Shown in pieces: positions 38,553-51,933 of a stretch of 64,000 nucleotides of DNA. This stretch comes from Humulus lupulus (lineage: Eukaryota; Streptophyta; Magnoliopsida; Rosales; Cannabaceae), in NCBI RefSeq assembly GCF_963169125.1, contig NC_084798.1:103309970-103373969 (forward strand). Direction: 5' to 3'. The notes beneath the pieces are model-generated. The model made no database searches, was not told where the DNA came from, and saw only the letters and a list, made by a program, of their open reading frames with translations. Each line of letters opens with the position of its first letter. Positions within the stretch are counted from its first letter, which is position 1. The position numbers and the translations under genes were made by a program.

Positions 38553-39105
38553 TGTTGGAACCCAAAAATGCCGCATTGGGTCTGAGATTGATTATACCAT
38601 ATAAGATCGGGCCCAAAGCCATTGCACGACTCGATCAACCATTTCCTTGAAGAAATAGCCCAATACGACGCATTTAAGTAAGTAGAAAATTGAATGTATA
38701 AAGTAATGTAGCTTCCGCAGAGAAGAGACGTGAGATCTTCTAGTAGAAGCAGGATAAAAATTTAAAGCTTTTACGTTTTAATCACTTAAGGGGAGCAGAG
38801 GAAAAAAGGCGGGAAAGTTTGTTACTCAACAACCAATCAAATTCCTCCATCCTCTCTATAGTCCTCCTGTCTATCACTATAAATAGCCAACACTATACAC
38901 AACAAAGGCATGTTAAGACTTTCTATCATTACTTTGAATGAAAAAAACACTTATCTAAGTTAAGCATCGAAGAGTTTCCTTGCTGGTAACCCCCGAAACT
39001 TTATTCTCTTCACAAATTTAAGATTCCAATCGGAGAAGGGAGTAGAATTCGTCAGAGAAAGAAGATCATGTTTCAAAAATACCACAACAAATTTTCTACC
39101 TCACA
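38553..39105 (+). repeat. 3' LTR of Tat2
   Basis: 553 bp, starting TGTTGGAACCC and ending TACCTCACA before the CTTCC duplication. GGGTCGAGGGGTAA just upstream is the likely polypurine tract. Confidence 0.93.
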
Positions 39106-40019
39106 CTTCCAATCATCTAACCAATCGTCATGGATCAAAAAGTTCTCACCTTGCTATTTGTGGTGTGGCTGAAACTCTAAGGCCATTCCATTTTGTACTA
39201 GCTTCAAATCCTTACAAATAAATCACAACTCTTCTTGTTATACTCTAGAATAATTGCTATCCAAATAAATCATAAAACTACCAAGTTCTTACCTTGCTTG
39301 GTTGAATACCTAGAACCTTTCTCCTTTCCTTCTTCTTCATCTTCTTCTTCTCGTTGTCCCCCCTCTTTCTTTCTCTTCTTCTCTTCTCTTCTATGCTAGG
39401 CCTCCCTTCTCTTCTTTTCTCTTGTCTTCCAAAAATGAAAGAAAATAAAAAAATCTCATCTCCTTATGCTCTTGGCCGAATCCTATAGAGAGGAAAAGGA
39501 AGTTTCCCAATTTTCTTTATTTCCATTATTCTTATTTTATAAAAATAGAATGTGAGATCTTCTAAAAATTGAAAGAATTACCACTTCTTCCTCTTCTCTC
39601 CCACACACCACCTACTCTTCTTCTCTTCATATTTTTTTCATTTGCATTTAGTTATAAATCATCTAAATCAACTCTTCACATAATAGAATAGATCATTAGA
39701 ATATTCTAGAAATCCAATTAAGAAATTCATCTTTTTACTTAAATATGTCCAAATACATTATTTCTAAAAATGGAAAACATTAAATTTCATTTTTCCTTCC
39801 TTCTTCACACACCACCTCTCCCTCTACACACTATCATTTTTAGCTACGGTGTCACACACACACCATTACACAAAAGAAACAAAACTTCAAAAATAATCCA
39901 AACATCTCTATAATAAAAAAGTACTACACAACTAGTATTCTTTCAAATTATACCATAAAATAATAGAAAGAAACAATAAATAAAACACAACGAAAATAAT
40001 AATATCAATGAATATTACA

Positions 40020-40830
40020 CTTTCACAAGGAGTATCACTATTTTCCTCTTTCTCCAAAATATTTTTTTTAATTATATGTAGCATCACAATTCTATTCTTC
40101 TTCCCATCTTCATGTCACAATCCAACTAGATATTTAATATATGCACATGGTGTAAAAATAGGACAAAGAAATAATTTTATTAAGTGTTTAGGCTAAAGTA
40201 TCACATATATTGGTAAAAAAGAGAAAAAAAAATGTATTTTTTTAAGCTAAAAAATGGTAACTATGGATATAAATTCATCAAGGTTAGCTTCAAAGGCTAA
40301 AACGATCCAAAAATAGTGTACATCATCTCCCTAATATTATGTAACCTATGATTTTGCCTCAATCAATTTTCAAAATAAGTTCTAGAGTGGCAACTTAAAA
40401 ATTTCATCTTATCTCATCATGCATAAACCTTCTCTAAATACTAATAACGAGGTGATCTCAATTATGTGTACAAATATTAAAATTGGAAATCAAATTCAAG
40501 CAATAATCACAACAAAAGTTAAGCACATAATTTCATGTAAAATCTATAATTTTCTCAAAATTATATTAATTTAATCAATTTCTTATCATTGACCTATTGC
40601 TATTAACTTAATCATGCTCATAAAAAACAATAAAAACCAAAAACAAAAACAAAACAAACACAAAAAACAAAACAAACAAAAAATAAAAACATGAATTCAC
40701 AGAATAAGTATCCCTTTCCCACATTTAATCATGACATTGTCCCAATGAAATGAAAAGTAATAAAGAAAAAAAAACTCCCTGTGTGCTTGTTCTTCATCAT
40801 CATCAATTCGATTGTTGCGTTGTTAGTCAA
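40020..40830 (-). mobile_element. Right half of old element H
   Basis: This AT-rich non-coding piece continues the sequence cut at 19322. Near 40725 the minus strand reads CATTTCATTGGGACAATGTC, a phrase I associate with the region before the 3' LTR in Athila-like gypsy elements. On that reading, 17781-40620 holds a minus-strand LTR and the rest is internal DNA. It is joined near 40835 to element F with no clean terminus. Confidence 0.35.
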
Positions 40831-40849
40831 TACACTATACTTTGAAAAA

Positions 40850-43800
40850 ACACATAATCTCCAACCTGGAACTCCATGTTCCTACGTTTGGATTTGCGTA
40901 GCTTTTCTATCCATTCGGTGAAGCGAGCATTCTCGCTCAAATTTTCTTAATGGCCTCATTGGTTCTCTGAACAACCTCGGGGCCAAGATAGATTTCTCAC
41001 CTTTTCATCCCTATGGATAGGTGATCTACATTTCCTACCATACAACATCTCTTTACAGAGCTACTCTGATAGTTACTTCTAACTGTCGTTGTAGGAAAAC
41101 TCAATCAAGGGATTGTACTTACTCCAGGGTCCCTCGAAATCCAATACACATGCCTGAAGCATATCCTCTAATAACTGAATTGTCCTCTCAGATTGTCATT
41201 TGTCTAAGGATGATAATCAGTACTAAATCTCAGCTTGGTACCCATCGCCCCCTGCAAGCCTTTCCAAAACTTGGAAGTAAATATTTGATCTCGGTCCAAC
41301 AATATAGACTTTGGTGCCCCATGGAGATGTACAACCTCCTTCACATATAACTTAGCATAATGATCCACATTATAATTCGTTCGCATAAGAAGAAAATGCG
41401 CTGAATTGGTATATCGAGTCATGATCACCAATACAGAATCATATTACCCCAAAATCCTAGGCAATCCATCAATAAAATCTGTGGTTATATCCTCCCATTT
41501 TTATTACAGAATGCTCAAAGGTCGTAATAACCCCGCTGGCTTCTGATGTTTAGCTCTCACTTGCTGAAGAGTTAGGCACTTCGTCGCCGATATAAAGATT
41601 TCGAATCATGATACATCTTCGTAGTGTATGAGACTCATTTAGAATCTCTTTCTTAATACCAACATCCATCAGAATCATATATCCGATCTTCATATCTCCA
41701 CAGATCCATAACAAAATACTAAAGTCCTTTGCCATTCATGTTAAGACTTCCTCTCCATACTTCACCATCTATGGATCACTCTTTTGCGCCTCTTTAATTC
41801 TTTCCAGAAGGGTAGACTAATAGGTTGTATCCACCAATTTACCAATTATGAAATCTATACCAGCATTAGTCATTTGTTCAACTAAATTTGCTGTGATCTA
41901 TTTCTAACTATACACTTAGCCTAGACCTTTCCGACTTAGGGCATCAGCCACCATGTTAGTTTTTCCTGGATGATAAAGGAATCCACAATCATAATCCTTC
42001 ACCAATTTTAGCCAACATCTCTGTCTCATAATTGAATCTTTACAGGCAACAAAATATTTTAACTCTTATGTTGATGTATATCTCACACTTCTCCCTATAT
42101 AAGTAGTGTCGCCACACCTTAAGCACAAATACCACTGCTGCCAACTAAAGGTAATGTGTAGGATATCTCTGTTCATATTCTTTCAGCCAACTTAAACATA
42201 AGTTATGACCCTCCTAGCTTGCATAATGACACATCATAGTCCCTGTATCGCCACACCTCAATACCCCACGAACTTCTCGTTCTCAAATGACAGATTAAGT
42301 GCTGGTGCAGTGATCAGTCTTTGCTCCATTATTTGGATGCACGATTCATGCTTATCAGCCCACACAACTCTCAGGTTCTTATGTGTTAATTCAGTCAAGG
42401 GTGTTGCAATCCTCGAGAATCCTTCAACAAAATGTCGATAGCATCCCTCCAATCCAGGGAAACTTTTAACTTTTGAAGCGTTTCTTGGCCTTGGAAAATC
42501 TCTTACCGCTTCTGTCTTGGCTGGATCAACCATAATCCCATTCTTTCTCACAATGTAACCAGAAACATTACTCGAAGAAGTAAAAACTCACACTTCTTAA
42601 AATTTACATGAAATTTATGTTCCCTTAGCCTCTGTAGTACCAAACAGAGATGTTCTTTGTGTTCTTTTTCTAACTGAGAATAGACCAGTATGTCACCAAT
42701 AAACACAACCATGAATTTTTCCAAATAATCTTCGAACTCTCTTTTTGTTAGATCCATGAAAGTCGCTGGAGCATTGATCAGTTCGAAAGACATCGCAAAA
42801 AATTCACTATGTCCATTTCTTGTGCGGAAGGTAGACTTTGCAATATCCTTTTCCTTGATCCTCAACTCGTAATAACTAGATCAAAGATCAATCTTCAGGA
42901 ACACTGTCGATCAAACGAGTCGTCAATCCTTTGTAGTGGATACTTATTCTTGATAATCACCTTATTTAATTCCTGATAACCGATACACATTCGCAGCGAT
43001 CCATCTTTCTTCCTCAAAAATAATATCGGTGCATCCCACGGTGAAAAACTCGATCTAAAAAGCCCCAAATCCAATAGCTTTTGTAACTGAACCTCCAATT
43101 ATTAACTCCGTCGGTACCATTTAGTAAGGTTCCTTGGATATCGGTCCTGTTCCAGATGCCAATTCTATAACAACCTTGATCTCTTGGTGCGATAATAACT
43201 CAGATAAATCCTTTGGAAACACATTTAGAACTCACAAACTAATCTGGTCTCCTATGGTCCAACAATTTTTGTAATACATCTTCAGCCTTCAACACTGAGA
43301 TCGTAGGGATGCGGGGTCCACCTATAGCACTCACAATCACAAAGGGATCCTCTCCCTCAGGCTCAAAATTACCATCTCTTTCCTTTTCACAATCTATGGT
43401 TGCCTCATACTTGGCTAACCGACCCATAGCTCATACTATGTCAGGGTCCTCCTTTTATAACAAAACCAAGACCGCAAATAATTCTCTACTATCCACTTCC
43501 ATTGGTAAGGATTTAATCCATCTCCTAGAGATTACTAACTTTCAAGTAGGTAACAAGGTTCCAAACCTCACACCATGCATATCTCAAGGTCTTCTAAGTT
43601 TATCTATCGCTACACTGGATACAAACAATGAGTGGCATCATCTTGTCTCCTACATCGTGTGCACTCAGGATAAGTTTTCCAATTCTTATTTCCACCTTGA
43701 CAGTTGCTCTGAGTACCCCGAAATCGTTTATATAACCCAGTGGTACCTGAAATATCAACATTCATTCTTTTTGAATAAATGGGGCCACCACATCTACTAG

Positions 43801-44550
43801 ACCTAGTAAACGGACCTAGTATCGCATCTTGTGACACCCTCTCCCATAACTTGTTCTCTGTCCTCTTAGCAGTAAAGGACTTCTCTCCCATAAATGGGAC
43901 CAACATTCTCTCATCGCGAGCTATCATAACATTCAGCCCTTGAACAAACCTTTCTTTTCTTGCGTCGTCCATTGGCACTAAGTCGGTAGTAAACTTAGCC
44001 GACCTATCAAACTTCATTGCATATTCAGTCACAGTCGTAATGCCCCAAACCAAACTAGTGAACTCGTCCACCTCCGCAATTCAAACCGCATCATTATATT
44101 ACTTTTTATTAAGTAACTCTCGGAACTCCTCCTCGTTTATTATAGAAACACTGCGTGTCTGGGAAACAACCTCCCATCCTAACTGAGCATCGTCTCGTAG
44201 CATAGACTGGGCATAAGCCATCCTATCATCACCCACCACCCTCATAAAATCCAGGGTGGAGCTATTCGTGCTTATCTACTGTTCGATTTAGCTCCAAGTG
44301 GATCTGAGCTTCCCTAAAAAACTGAAAGGTGTTACTTTTGAAACTTTTCAACCAATGGTTCCAATCGATTCCCTACATCAGGTCGCATTGCCAAAGGTAC
44401 CAGCGCAGGAATCACATGCTGAGCAACTTCCTCTAGTGGAATCTGTTGCCTCAGCTGTCTTATCTCTTTCTCCTATCTCTGTAATCTAACTTACACATCA
44501 AAAAGCATATGCTCCCTCCCTATGAGGAGCAGACTGAGGTTCAACAATGA
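40850..44550 (-). pseudogene. Gag-Pol of element F, heavily mutated
   Basis: On the minus strand: gag (near 44500-43440, including AMKFDRSAKFTTDLVPMDDARK), a protease remnant ending in the GxAIGGPRIP region (about 43240), RT (43098-42258) with [19 protein letters not shown] and VVFIGDILVYS, RNase H (to about 41950) and integrase with HFLLMRTNYNVDHYAKLYV (near 41390). The RT motif that should read FIDD is FIGD, so the catalytic Asp pair is broken. Stops and frameshifts are frequent throughout. Confidence 0.85.
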
Positions 44551-44934
44551 CATTATTTGCCTCTACATTCTTGCCACAGAGTCTAGTTGATTACCTTAGA
44601 AGTACTATTTCCAAATACTTCTACCATCGACGACTTCGGTTTACCAGAAAATGATAACAACCTCAAAATCGTCTCATAGCCAAACTCGAGCAATTAAAGC
44701 ATTCACATGCAACAATAATGTTAGCAAGCACATATTTTCATATTTACATAACAGTCAAGGGGCAGAACCTATCAATATATTTCATGCTCCCTAATCTAGC
44801 ATGAAAATAAGGAAAATATGGTTTAATTAAGCAATTAAACAGGTATTCAACCCATTACCCACCGAACCGTGAGTCAAGCTTGTCTCTAGCAGTGATCATA
44901 CATGTTTAGTCAATCTTCAGGAACCATATAGCCT

Positions 44935-44951
44935 TGGCAACTCTGATACAA
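44935..44951 (-). promoter_or_regulatory. Primer-binding site of element F
   Basis: On the minus strand TTGTATCAGAGTTGCCAAG follows the LTR by a few bases. It matches the TGGTATCAGAG initiator-tRNA-Met class with one early mismatch. Confidence 0.6.
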
Positions 44952-44954
44952 AGT

Positions 44955-46616
44955 TGTAACACCCTACTAATCCAGCATCGTTACACCGTATGTTTAAAAT
45001 AGTGCTTAACTCGATAAGCGGGTGGTTTGGACTCCAAAGTGAAATTTAAATTAAATATAGGTTTATATATTAAAATTTTTGGTCAAAATATTAATCTTTT
45101 CATTAAATATTTTAAAAAATTACATGGGATCCCAAAAGGGTTTATACAATTACACTCAGTATTTACAAAAATAGTCGACCTAAGCGAAAAATTGGACCTA
45201 TACCCTCGGTCCCTCCAAATCCCTCGACCGTGGCGGTCGAGTAGGATGAACATGTAAGCGTCACTCCAAAGCCCTCCAACTCATGGCTGGTTGACCTTTC
45301 CCTTGTCCATACCTGGACGATAGAGAATCCATGAGCCGAGGTCCAGCAAGATAAGTTCCACAAGACATACACAATAATCTCAACAGGAATATATAACAAT
45401 TTATATAAATAACAGTTCACATAACTCATAAGCCATAGCCACATATATTCAATAATCATATTGCATTCAATATCAAATATACCAAGCAATTTGCATCACC
45501 AACACCATATGTACTGTCGATGCCTAGTAAAGTGCGTCTCCTGACACTAAGCTTACGGTAATAATCACATAATTCACATCACTAGCACCATATGTACGGT
45601 CAATGCCTAATAAAGTGCGTCTTGCGACACTAAGCTAACGGTAATAACTATATGCCCATAACCAAATCAGTTACTAATAAGCACAATAAACAAAGTATGC
45701 AATAAAGATACACAACCCTAGCTCATTTCAATATTATATGGCTATAACCATTTCTAGATACAATAGAGCCAATGTCCGCTTTACGTGCAATGCCAACTTT
45801 TCTTACCTCTGGCTCTCGATTGCTGAAGACAGAGCTACCTCGAGTGCGATCTTGAGCCTTGTGGAAACCCTCCTCGAAATTTTCGAAACCCTTGTGCTAA
45901 TAATGACCTTGGCAGCTCCAAACTCCTTCTTGTTGCCAAATCCCTTCCCAAAATCCTCAAAATCTCATGAGTTGATCTCTAAGCTTAAATGAACATATGT
46001 GAAGAAGAAGAAGAAGAAGTTATCTAGAACACGAGAGAGTGTTTTTTTAATGTGAATGAGAGGAGGGTTCCCAACACTTAGCAGATTTTTCATTAACTTT
46101 AGGGCCAAAAGACCATTTTGCCTCTACCTCCACGTAGTCTACTACTAACCCCAATGGCATTTTAGTCATTTGCCTAAAAATCCAATTACACCACTAATCT
46201 CCAAATTTATTGACTAGTCCATCAAATTTATTCTTCCACTTAATTTCATTTTATCAATTGTCTAGAATTATTTAAATTCTCAAAATACCCCTAGGCTCGA
46301 CCCGTGTCGGGCATTTATCCCCGTTGTGACTTTTCCCCTAAAACTGCTCGGAAGGACTCACTCAAGATGATTATAAAATATATCAACATAATAGTATTCT
46401 ACCGAGCACATAACACATAAATATTGGATTTATACCCTCAACGTGTTAAAATTATGAAAGTGCCCATTTCTAACAAAAAACGGGTCTTTAAACACATCTA
46501 CTACACATAATTATGCATAATAATAATATAATCATATAATTCATATAATTACCCCACATGCTCTCCCGACACGCTAATCAAAGCACTAACCTTATTAGGA
46601 GTTTTGGGACGCTACA
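44955..46616 (-). repeat. 5' LTR of element F, 1662 bp
   Basis: Plus-strand ends are TGTAACACCC and GGGACGCTACA. It carries two tandem copies of a 93-bp unit at 45503-45653 (each beginning CACCATATGTAC), the second incomplete. The primer-binding site adjacent at the left shows it is a 5' LTR, not a solo LTR. Confidence 0.85.
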
Positions 46617-47463
46617 AAGGTAGCCATCTAAGTACCTTTAACACGATAATGAGGTCTAGTAATGTGGGTCTCGAGCTCAGATGCATGTTGTTCCCAACAT
46701 ATTTAGCAAGGGCAACAAAAATCTGGTTCTATAAGTTCCGCAGGCATTCTATCTCGTCATGGAAAAAATTATCGAAAGATTTCAAAAAGTAGTTTTGGGC
46801 TGCAAAGAGTGTTAAGCCCGAGGCTCCATCCTTGGCAAATATTAAACAACAACAAGGTGAATCTCTTAAAAAATATATTGGGAAATTCAATATCGAATCT
46901 GCTCGAGCCCGAGATGTCGATGACAACAGTCACCTGATGGATATTCAAGCTGGAATCTTGCCAGCAAGCTCCTTTTGGGACGGCCTACATCGAAAACCAG
47001 TTCGAATCATAATAGAGCTCACAGAGTGAGCACAAATATTTATCAATGTAGAAGAGGCCAGGTCAGCATTACAGCTAGCACCTCCTACCCCAATAGCAAC
47101 AACGATGAATGTGAACCCTGGCGCAAGCGTGAAGATTCCAACTGCTGTACAATCCTCTAATGATAACTCTTACAAAAGGGAGAAGAATAAGGGAAATACT
47201 CTCGAGGAAGAAGGGAGTAAGAAGAAAAAAGGAGACAAGTACATCTCCATTTATATTGTTTGTACTTAGCTAAAGGAGACTCGAGAAAATATTTATGTGG
47301 CGAACGAGAATCAGGAACCATTTCCACAACCAAAACCTATGCGTAATCAACGCACTAAATGAGATCGAAATAAATATTGCCAAATCCACAAGGATATTGG
47401 AAACATGACAAAAGAATGTAGACAATTGAAGGAAGAGATCGAAGGTCTGATCTCCAGAGGCTA
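46617..47463 (+). pseudogene. Tat1 gag, first part
   Basis: Recognisable Tat-lineage gag: TFNTIMRSSNVGLELRCMLF, FRRHSISSWKKLSKDFKK, SLANIKQQQGESLKKYIGKF and the zinc-finger-like [20 protein letters not shown]. The frame has several stops. It is cut at 47463 ([12 protein letters not shown]) by solo LTR A3 and resumes at 51620 with YLGKYVRN. The upstream gag is absent because element F abuts at 46616. Confidence 0.85.
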
Positions 47464-50400
47464 TGTAACGACCCAAAATCGCTAATAAGGCTTAAGTGGG
47501 CCTTGATTAGTGTGCCAGGAGGGCATTAATGGAATAATTGTGATTTAAATGAGTAATTATATGTTTAGTAATGTTTATATAATAATTGATGATATTATGT
47601 GTTAATGTGATATGAAATAAATATGTGATATATGTGAGAACCACATTATTATGTGGACAGGTTCGCAGAGCACGACTCAAGACGATTCTAGGGTCAGATA
47701 GCGGGAAAAGTCACAACGGGACTTAAGATGTGACTTTGGATAAGTCGGGGGTGTTTTTAGATAGCGGGTAGCGATTTGGACTATCGGGTCATGAAAATAA
47801 ATATATGGAGATATATTTGAGGTTAGGATGTCTAGGCGGGAATATTGGGGGATTTTACCATTTTGGCCTCGGGGACGGTTTCGGCACCCCGAGCCTCGGG
47901 ATTAACTTAATGAGTGAGATAGACATAAGGAAGCCTTTAGAAAATAAAGACCGACTAAAACTTTTGCCTCAACTCTCTCTCACTCTCAAGGAAAACAAAG
48001 GGAAGGAAAAACACAGTGGACTTAAGGGGAACAAGCTGGAATTTCTGAGATTTGTGGTGAGGATTTGGAGGTTTAGCTCAGGAGTAAATCAAGAACAAAA
48101 ACAGGGATTAAGGTAAGCATCTAATCTTCTTTTCTGTGGTTGAATTCTGAGTTCTAGCTGGGTTTTGGTCAAGTTTTGAAGCAAACATGGTTTTGATGTC
48201 TTAAGGCAGAATTAAGGAGGAAACTTGGAGATTTAGCTTGGCTTTGGCTTGGTGAGGTGATTCAACAGAAGAGGTAAGTTTTCACTCATGGTTTAGAGGT
48301 TTTAGATTGGGTTTGAATGGCTGGTTTGAATGTTCATAGCTCTTGAGTTTTGGAAATTGAAAAGAGAAGATTAGTGTGTATTGGGTTGAGTTTTCTGTGG
48401 AATTAAGTTGTTTAAGTCATGTTAAAGGTATTGGATTTGTTGGGTGTTGAAGTAGGGAGCTTAAGGGTGGTTGTGGCTGAGGTTTTGAACCTTGAAATGG
48501 TGCAAATTCTGGGTTCGAAGGGGAGGGCCGCGGCTTTGTTCTAAAGCGCTGCGACCCTAGCATGCAAAGGAGCCAAGGAGGCTCGGCCAAAGGCAAGCCC
48601 GCGGCGCCCAAAGCAAGGGCCGTGACGCCTAAAGAAAGGGCCGCGGCGCATGTCCTCCTTCAGGGGTGGTGTTGGTTCTATTTTGGGGAAGGGCCGCGGC
48701 TAGGCTTCAGGGGCCGCAGCCCTTGGTTGCACACATGATTTTTTGAGGGTTTTAGGCACGGGAAAGTGGTCTAGTGTGCTCGGGTTTGGTTTCACCACCG
48801 TGCTTGGTGGAATTTGGAATCCCGGGAGTTAGTTTTGTAACTGGAAACCTATATTGGAGTATTAATGGAACCCTATACCTTGGTTGTGACTAGGTGATAA
48901 AGACTTAGGCTCGGGAACGGATCGTGCTTGAGAAGCGTTGCTCGTAATCCAATAACTGCACAGACTAAAGGTAAGAAAACTGCACCCGGTTGAATATATG
49001 TGACGGGACTAAGGGCTCCCTATTGTAAATGCTTGAAAATTTGGTATTATGCCATGCAAGCCATTTAGTGAACCAACGGCCTAAGGGTGCCAAGGGTTTC
49101 ACTAGCGCATAGGGCGCGGCTCGGCCATTGGTAGCCGAGGACAGCTTAATATGCACCGAGCTCGGTTTAAGCGGGCCGGAGTCAGTGGGTTAAACAGAGG
49201 GTGCGGCCTAAGTCGTCGGCCCTGAATATTATGTGATATGAGTGTTATATGTGATAGAGTGTATCTTGAAACTGATTATATATGCCGAATATATATTGGG
49301 GATTATCTGATGGGAATACATGCATAATGAGCTAATTGTCTGTTTTCATTGATTGAGTTGTTTAAGATGTTTTCTTGCTGGGCCTTGGCTCACGGGTGCT
49401 ACGTGGTGCAGGTAAAGGCAAGGGCAAATTGGACCAGCCTTGACTGGAGAGCTCAGCGAGCGGAATGTACATAGCCAGGTGCTCGGCCGCCACGGTTGAG
49501 GTTTGGGCAAGGACATGAAACCTGTAATGACCCAACTACTCTAGACTTTTGGACCAAAACTATACATAAATACTAATCCTTAATAAAATTTACAAGTGAA
49601 AAGACCATAACTTTATTAAGAAACTTGTAAAAAAAAATAAAGATGTACCTTACATAAAATATCAAGTAGGATATGGGATCCCATTGTTTTAAAACCAAAA
49701 CATGACATAATTAAAAGATATTTACATAATAAAATGCGGAAAATACATGTAAAAACCATAAGAGACAAAACTACATCCTCGAATCGAAACGCTCGGCTCT
49801 TGAATCCATTCCGCCTCAATACACATTCTCCAAGCTTCCAAGAACCTTTCCCGCCAATTAAGACTATTTTCCTGCACATATAAACAAAAAGGAGTGAGCC
49901 TAATGCCCAGCAAGGAAAATCTAACACATAGTCCATATACATAATTTCATAAAAAAAACATAAAAACATAACATAACACTTATATCACATACATACTATA
50001 ATGGCCATTATTACTTGGGGTCCCATAGACTAAACAAGTCATATGCCCATTAGATTAGTGGGGTCTTGCTAGCTAAGCAAGTCATATGCCCATAATCTAT
50101 TTGGGGCTTGTTAGTCATATAGGTCATATGCCCAAGCCTACAAACATACTCAATCATAACATATTTCATAACATAAAAAAAACATAAGATAACATATAAA
50201 AGCATATAACACATAAATTCTATCCTATTTTCCTTACCAAAAATACCGGGATATGAGGACAGAGTTGGGACTTTGGAACACTCCTAAAAACCATTTATGA
50301 AAGGGTGAGTCTATTGAAGAAAAAGAGATGAAAGAGATGAAGGAACTATACTATTAAAATATACTTACCAAAACCTTGTGCTTAAGAACTTAGATTTCCT

Positions 50401-51614
50401 AACCAAAATAAGAATAAGGTTAGAAGGCTGAGTAGAAGACTATGAGAACTTAAATAAAATAATACCAATGAACTAGAGTGTGGAAGTACCTTGAAGACTT
50501 GTAAGACCAATCTAAACCTTGAACCGAAATGCTATAAAACCTTACTTCCCAAGTGTTTGATAAGCTTATAATGATCAAGCTTATGATTCCCAACCCAAGT
50601 GTTTACACTCTCACACTCACCTAGCAACTTGCAGCCTCTGAACTTAGAGTAATAGATGAATAATGGCTGGGTACTAGGTCCTATTTATAGAGTTTAGGAA
50701 TGAAGAGATCTTCATTTAACTTGAATAAAAATAATGGCTTTTAAAGTGAAAATAATTTGAATTATCGTTCAGCAGAGGCTGAAGACTCGTTCAAAAAGAT
50801 GCAGGACTTATCAAGAGGTTGAAGGTTTGAATGGGAAATGATTTTGAAAACTTTCAAAATGTGCTGAGAGGGGCAATATATCGCCCCTGTAGGCGATATA
50901 TCGCCTGGGCCAGTATGCCCGAGGCAATCGTGTATCGTTTCGAGTTTTTCGTATCTTCGTGCTGCGATATATCGCCCCCTATAGCTGCGATATATCGGCA
51001 TACGCTGATTATTTAAACACGAAATTACACATTTTTAGCTTAATTTGAATTGAGTAAACAGCCTTGACTAAGCCCTCAAACATTTTCAAAGCTGCTGACT
51101 GACCTTAGAGCATTCAAACTTATAGTATACTAAATATTATCCTCAATATCAGTCATATTAATCAAACCTTAGGTTAAAATTAATATTCTTAAACTATAGG
51201 TTAAACTTAGAAAATCTAAAAGTACTACTATGAGTGTCCAAATAAATCCCGGTCTGAACCAAAAATCCACAGTCATAAAGATAATACTATTTTTACTATT
51301 ATACTACTATCTAACTTAGCTAAGTAAAGTTCTTGGACTCTACAAAACCTGAAGACTGTCTGTTTTTCCTTAGTATGGCTAGTGAATACTCATGTATTTT
51401 TGGGAGTCTGTAAACTTATTTTAACTCTACTTTCTTATGGGTTCCCGTGTTTATTACAGTTTAAATATATGAAATGAGTCTTTTGAGACCAAAACCTTTT
51501 TAACCCTAGCTCTTACATGTTTAGTGACACGTTTTTAAAATGTTGACTTGATTAGCGAGTCTTGCACCTTTATAAGTACACAGTGTAACGGTCTTGGCTA
51601 TCCAGGGAATTATA
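47464..51614 (+). mobile_element. Solo LTR of family A (A3), split by solo LTR C1
   Basis: It starts TGTAACGACCC and ends in a mutated GGAATTATA, with duplication GGCTA at 47459-47463 and 51615-51619. Without the nested C1 it is about 2324 bp and aligns with LTR A1. Unlike A1 and A2, its palindrome cluster (48527-48725) mainly uses GCCGCGGC words, for example at 48527-48534, rather than AGCGCT. It interrupts Tat1 gag. Confidence 0.93.
49523..51344 (-). mobile_element. Solo LTR of family C (C1), 1822 bp
   Basis: Plus-strand ends are TGTAATGACCC and GGACTCTACA, with duplication AAACC at 49518-49522 and 51345-51349. It is the reverse complement of the LTR at 53168-55087. TATTTATA at 50682-50689 is its inverted TATA box. 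The palindrome AGGCGATATATCGCCT at 50891-50906 lies about 200 bp upstream on the minus strand. Confidence 0.95.
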
Positions 51615-51619
51615 GGCTA

Positions 51620-51933
51620 CCTCGGGAAATATGTTCGAAATAAGGGAAATAACAAAGGCCAATCCCCGCAAAACCAAACAGCAGCACAATCACAACCTGC
51701 ACAACCACCTTAGCTTGCGGTACCCCCTGCTCGGGAAGATAACCGACAACCTCTGATTGATGGAGAAGATGTAATAACCATCTTCGAAGGGCCCCATATA
51801 GCCGGAACAAGTAGGAAAGTAGAAAAGAGATATGTGCAGGAACTAAAAACTGAAGATGGTTCACTGTATGTTCTAGAACCCCAAGCTCTAAAACAACAAT
51901 GGGTCGAAACCCAGCCAATAGCCTTCACGGACG
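51620..51933 (+). pseudogene. Tat1 gag, second part
   Basis: After solo LTR A3 the Tat1 frame resumes with YLGKYVRNKGNNKG, then a Gln/Pro-rich stretch, DGEDVITIFEGPHIAGTSRK and WVETQPIAFTDV. At about 51933 it passes into family C integrase, so the Tat protease region that should follow is missing. Confidence 0.82.

Larger units (their letters stand above)
30349..39105 (+). mobile_element. Complete Ty3/gypsy Tat-type element (Tat2), 8757 bp
   Basis: Two 553-bp LTRs (30349-30901 and 38553-39105) start TGTTGGAACCC. The target duplication CTTCC is intact on both sides (30344-30348 and 39106-39110). A primer-binding site, gag, protease, RT and two RNase H domains are followed by a truncated integrase and a reverse-strand open region, an arrangement typical of the Tat lineage. 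It landed 3 bp beyond the Copia 3' LTR, inside that element's target duplication, so it is younger than the Copia copy. The coding regions carry many stops and frameshifts. Confidence 0.93.
19323..40019 (-). mobile_element. Solo LTR (family G) split by four nested insertions
   Basis: The two ends are TGTAACGCCCTAAATAT at 19323 and ...AATATTACA at 40019, flanked by matching CTTTC duplications (19318-19322 and 40020-40024). Removing the insertions A2, B, Copia and Tat2, each with one target duplication, leaves about 2.2 kb made of 19323-19339, 21744-22235, 25162-25972 and 39111-40019. The residue has no internal coding region, so this is a solo LTR in minus orientation. It is the oldest layer but one here. 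Confidence 0.8.
40835..46616 (-). mobile_element. Minus-strand chromovirus-like gypsy element (F), decayed
   Basis: Reading leftward from 46616: a 5' LTR (46616-44955), a primer-binding site, gag, protease, RT, RNase H and integrase. The frame is lost near 40850 at a GDYVFF-like segment before any chromodomain, and no 3' LTR is found. Domain sequences resemble family A but are more decayed. To the right it abuts Tat1 gag at 46617. Confidence 0.85.
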
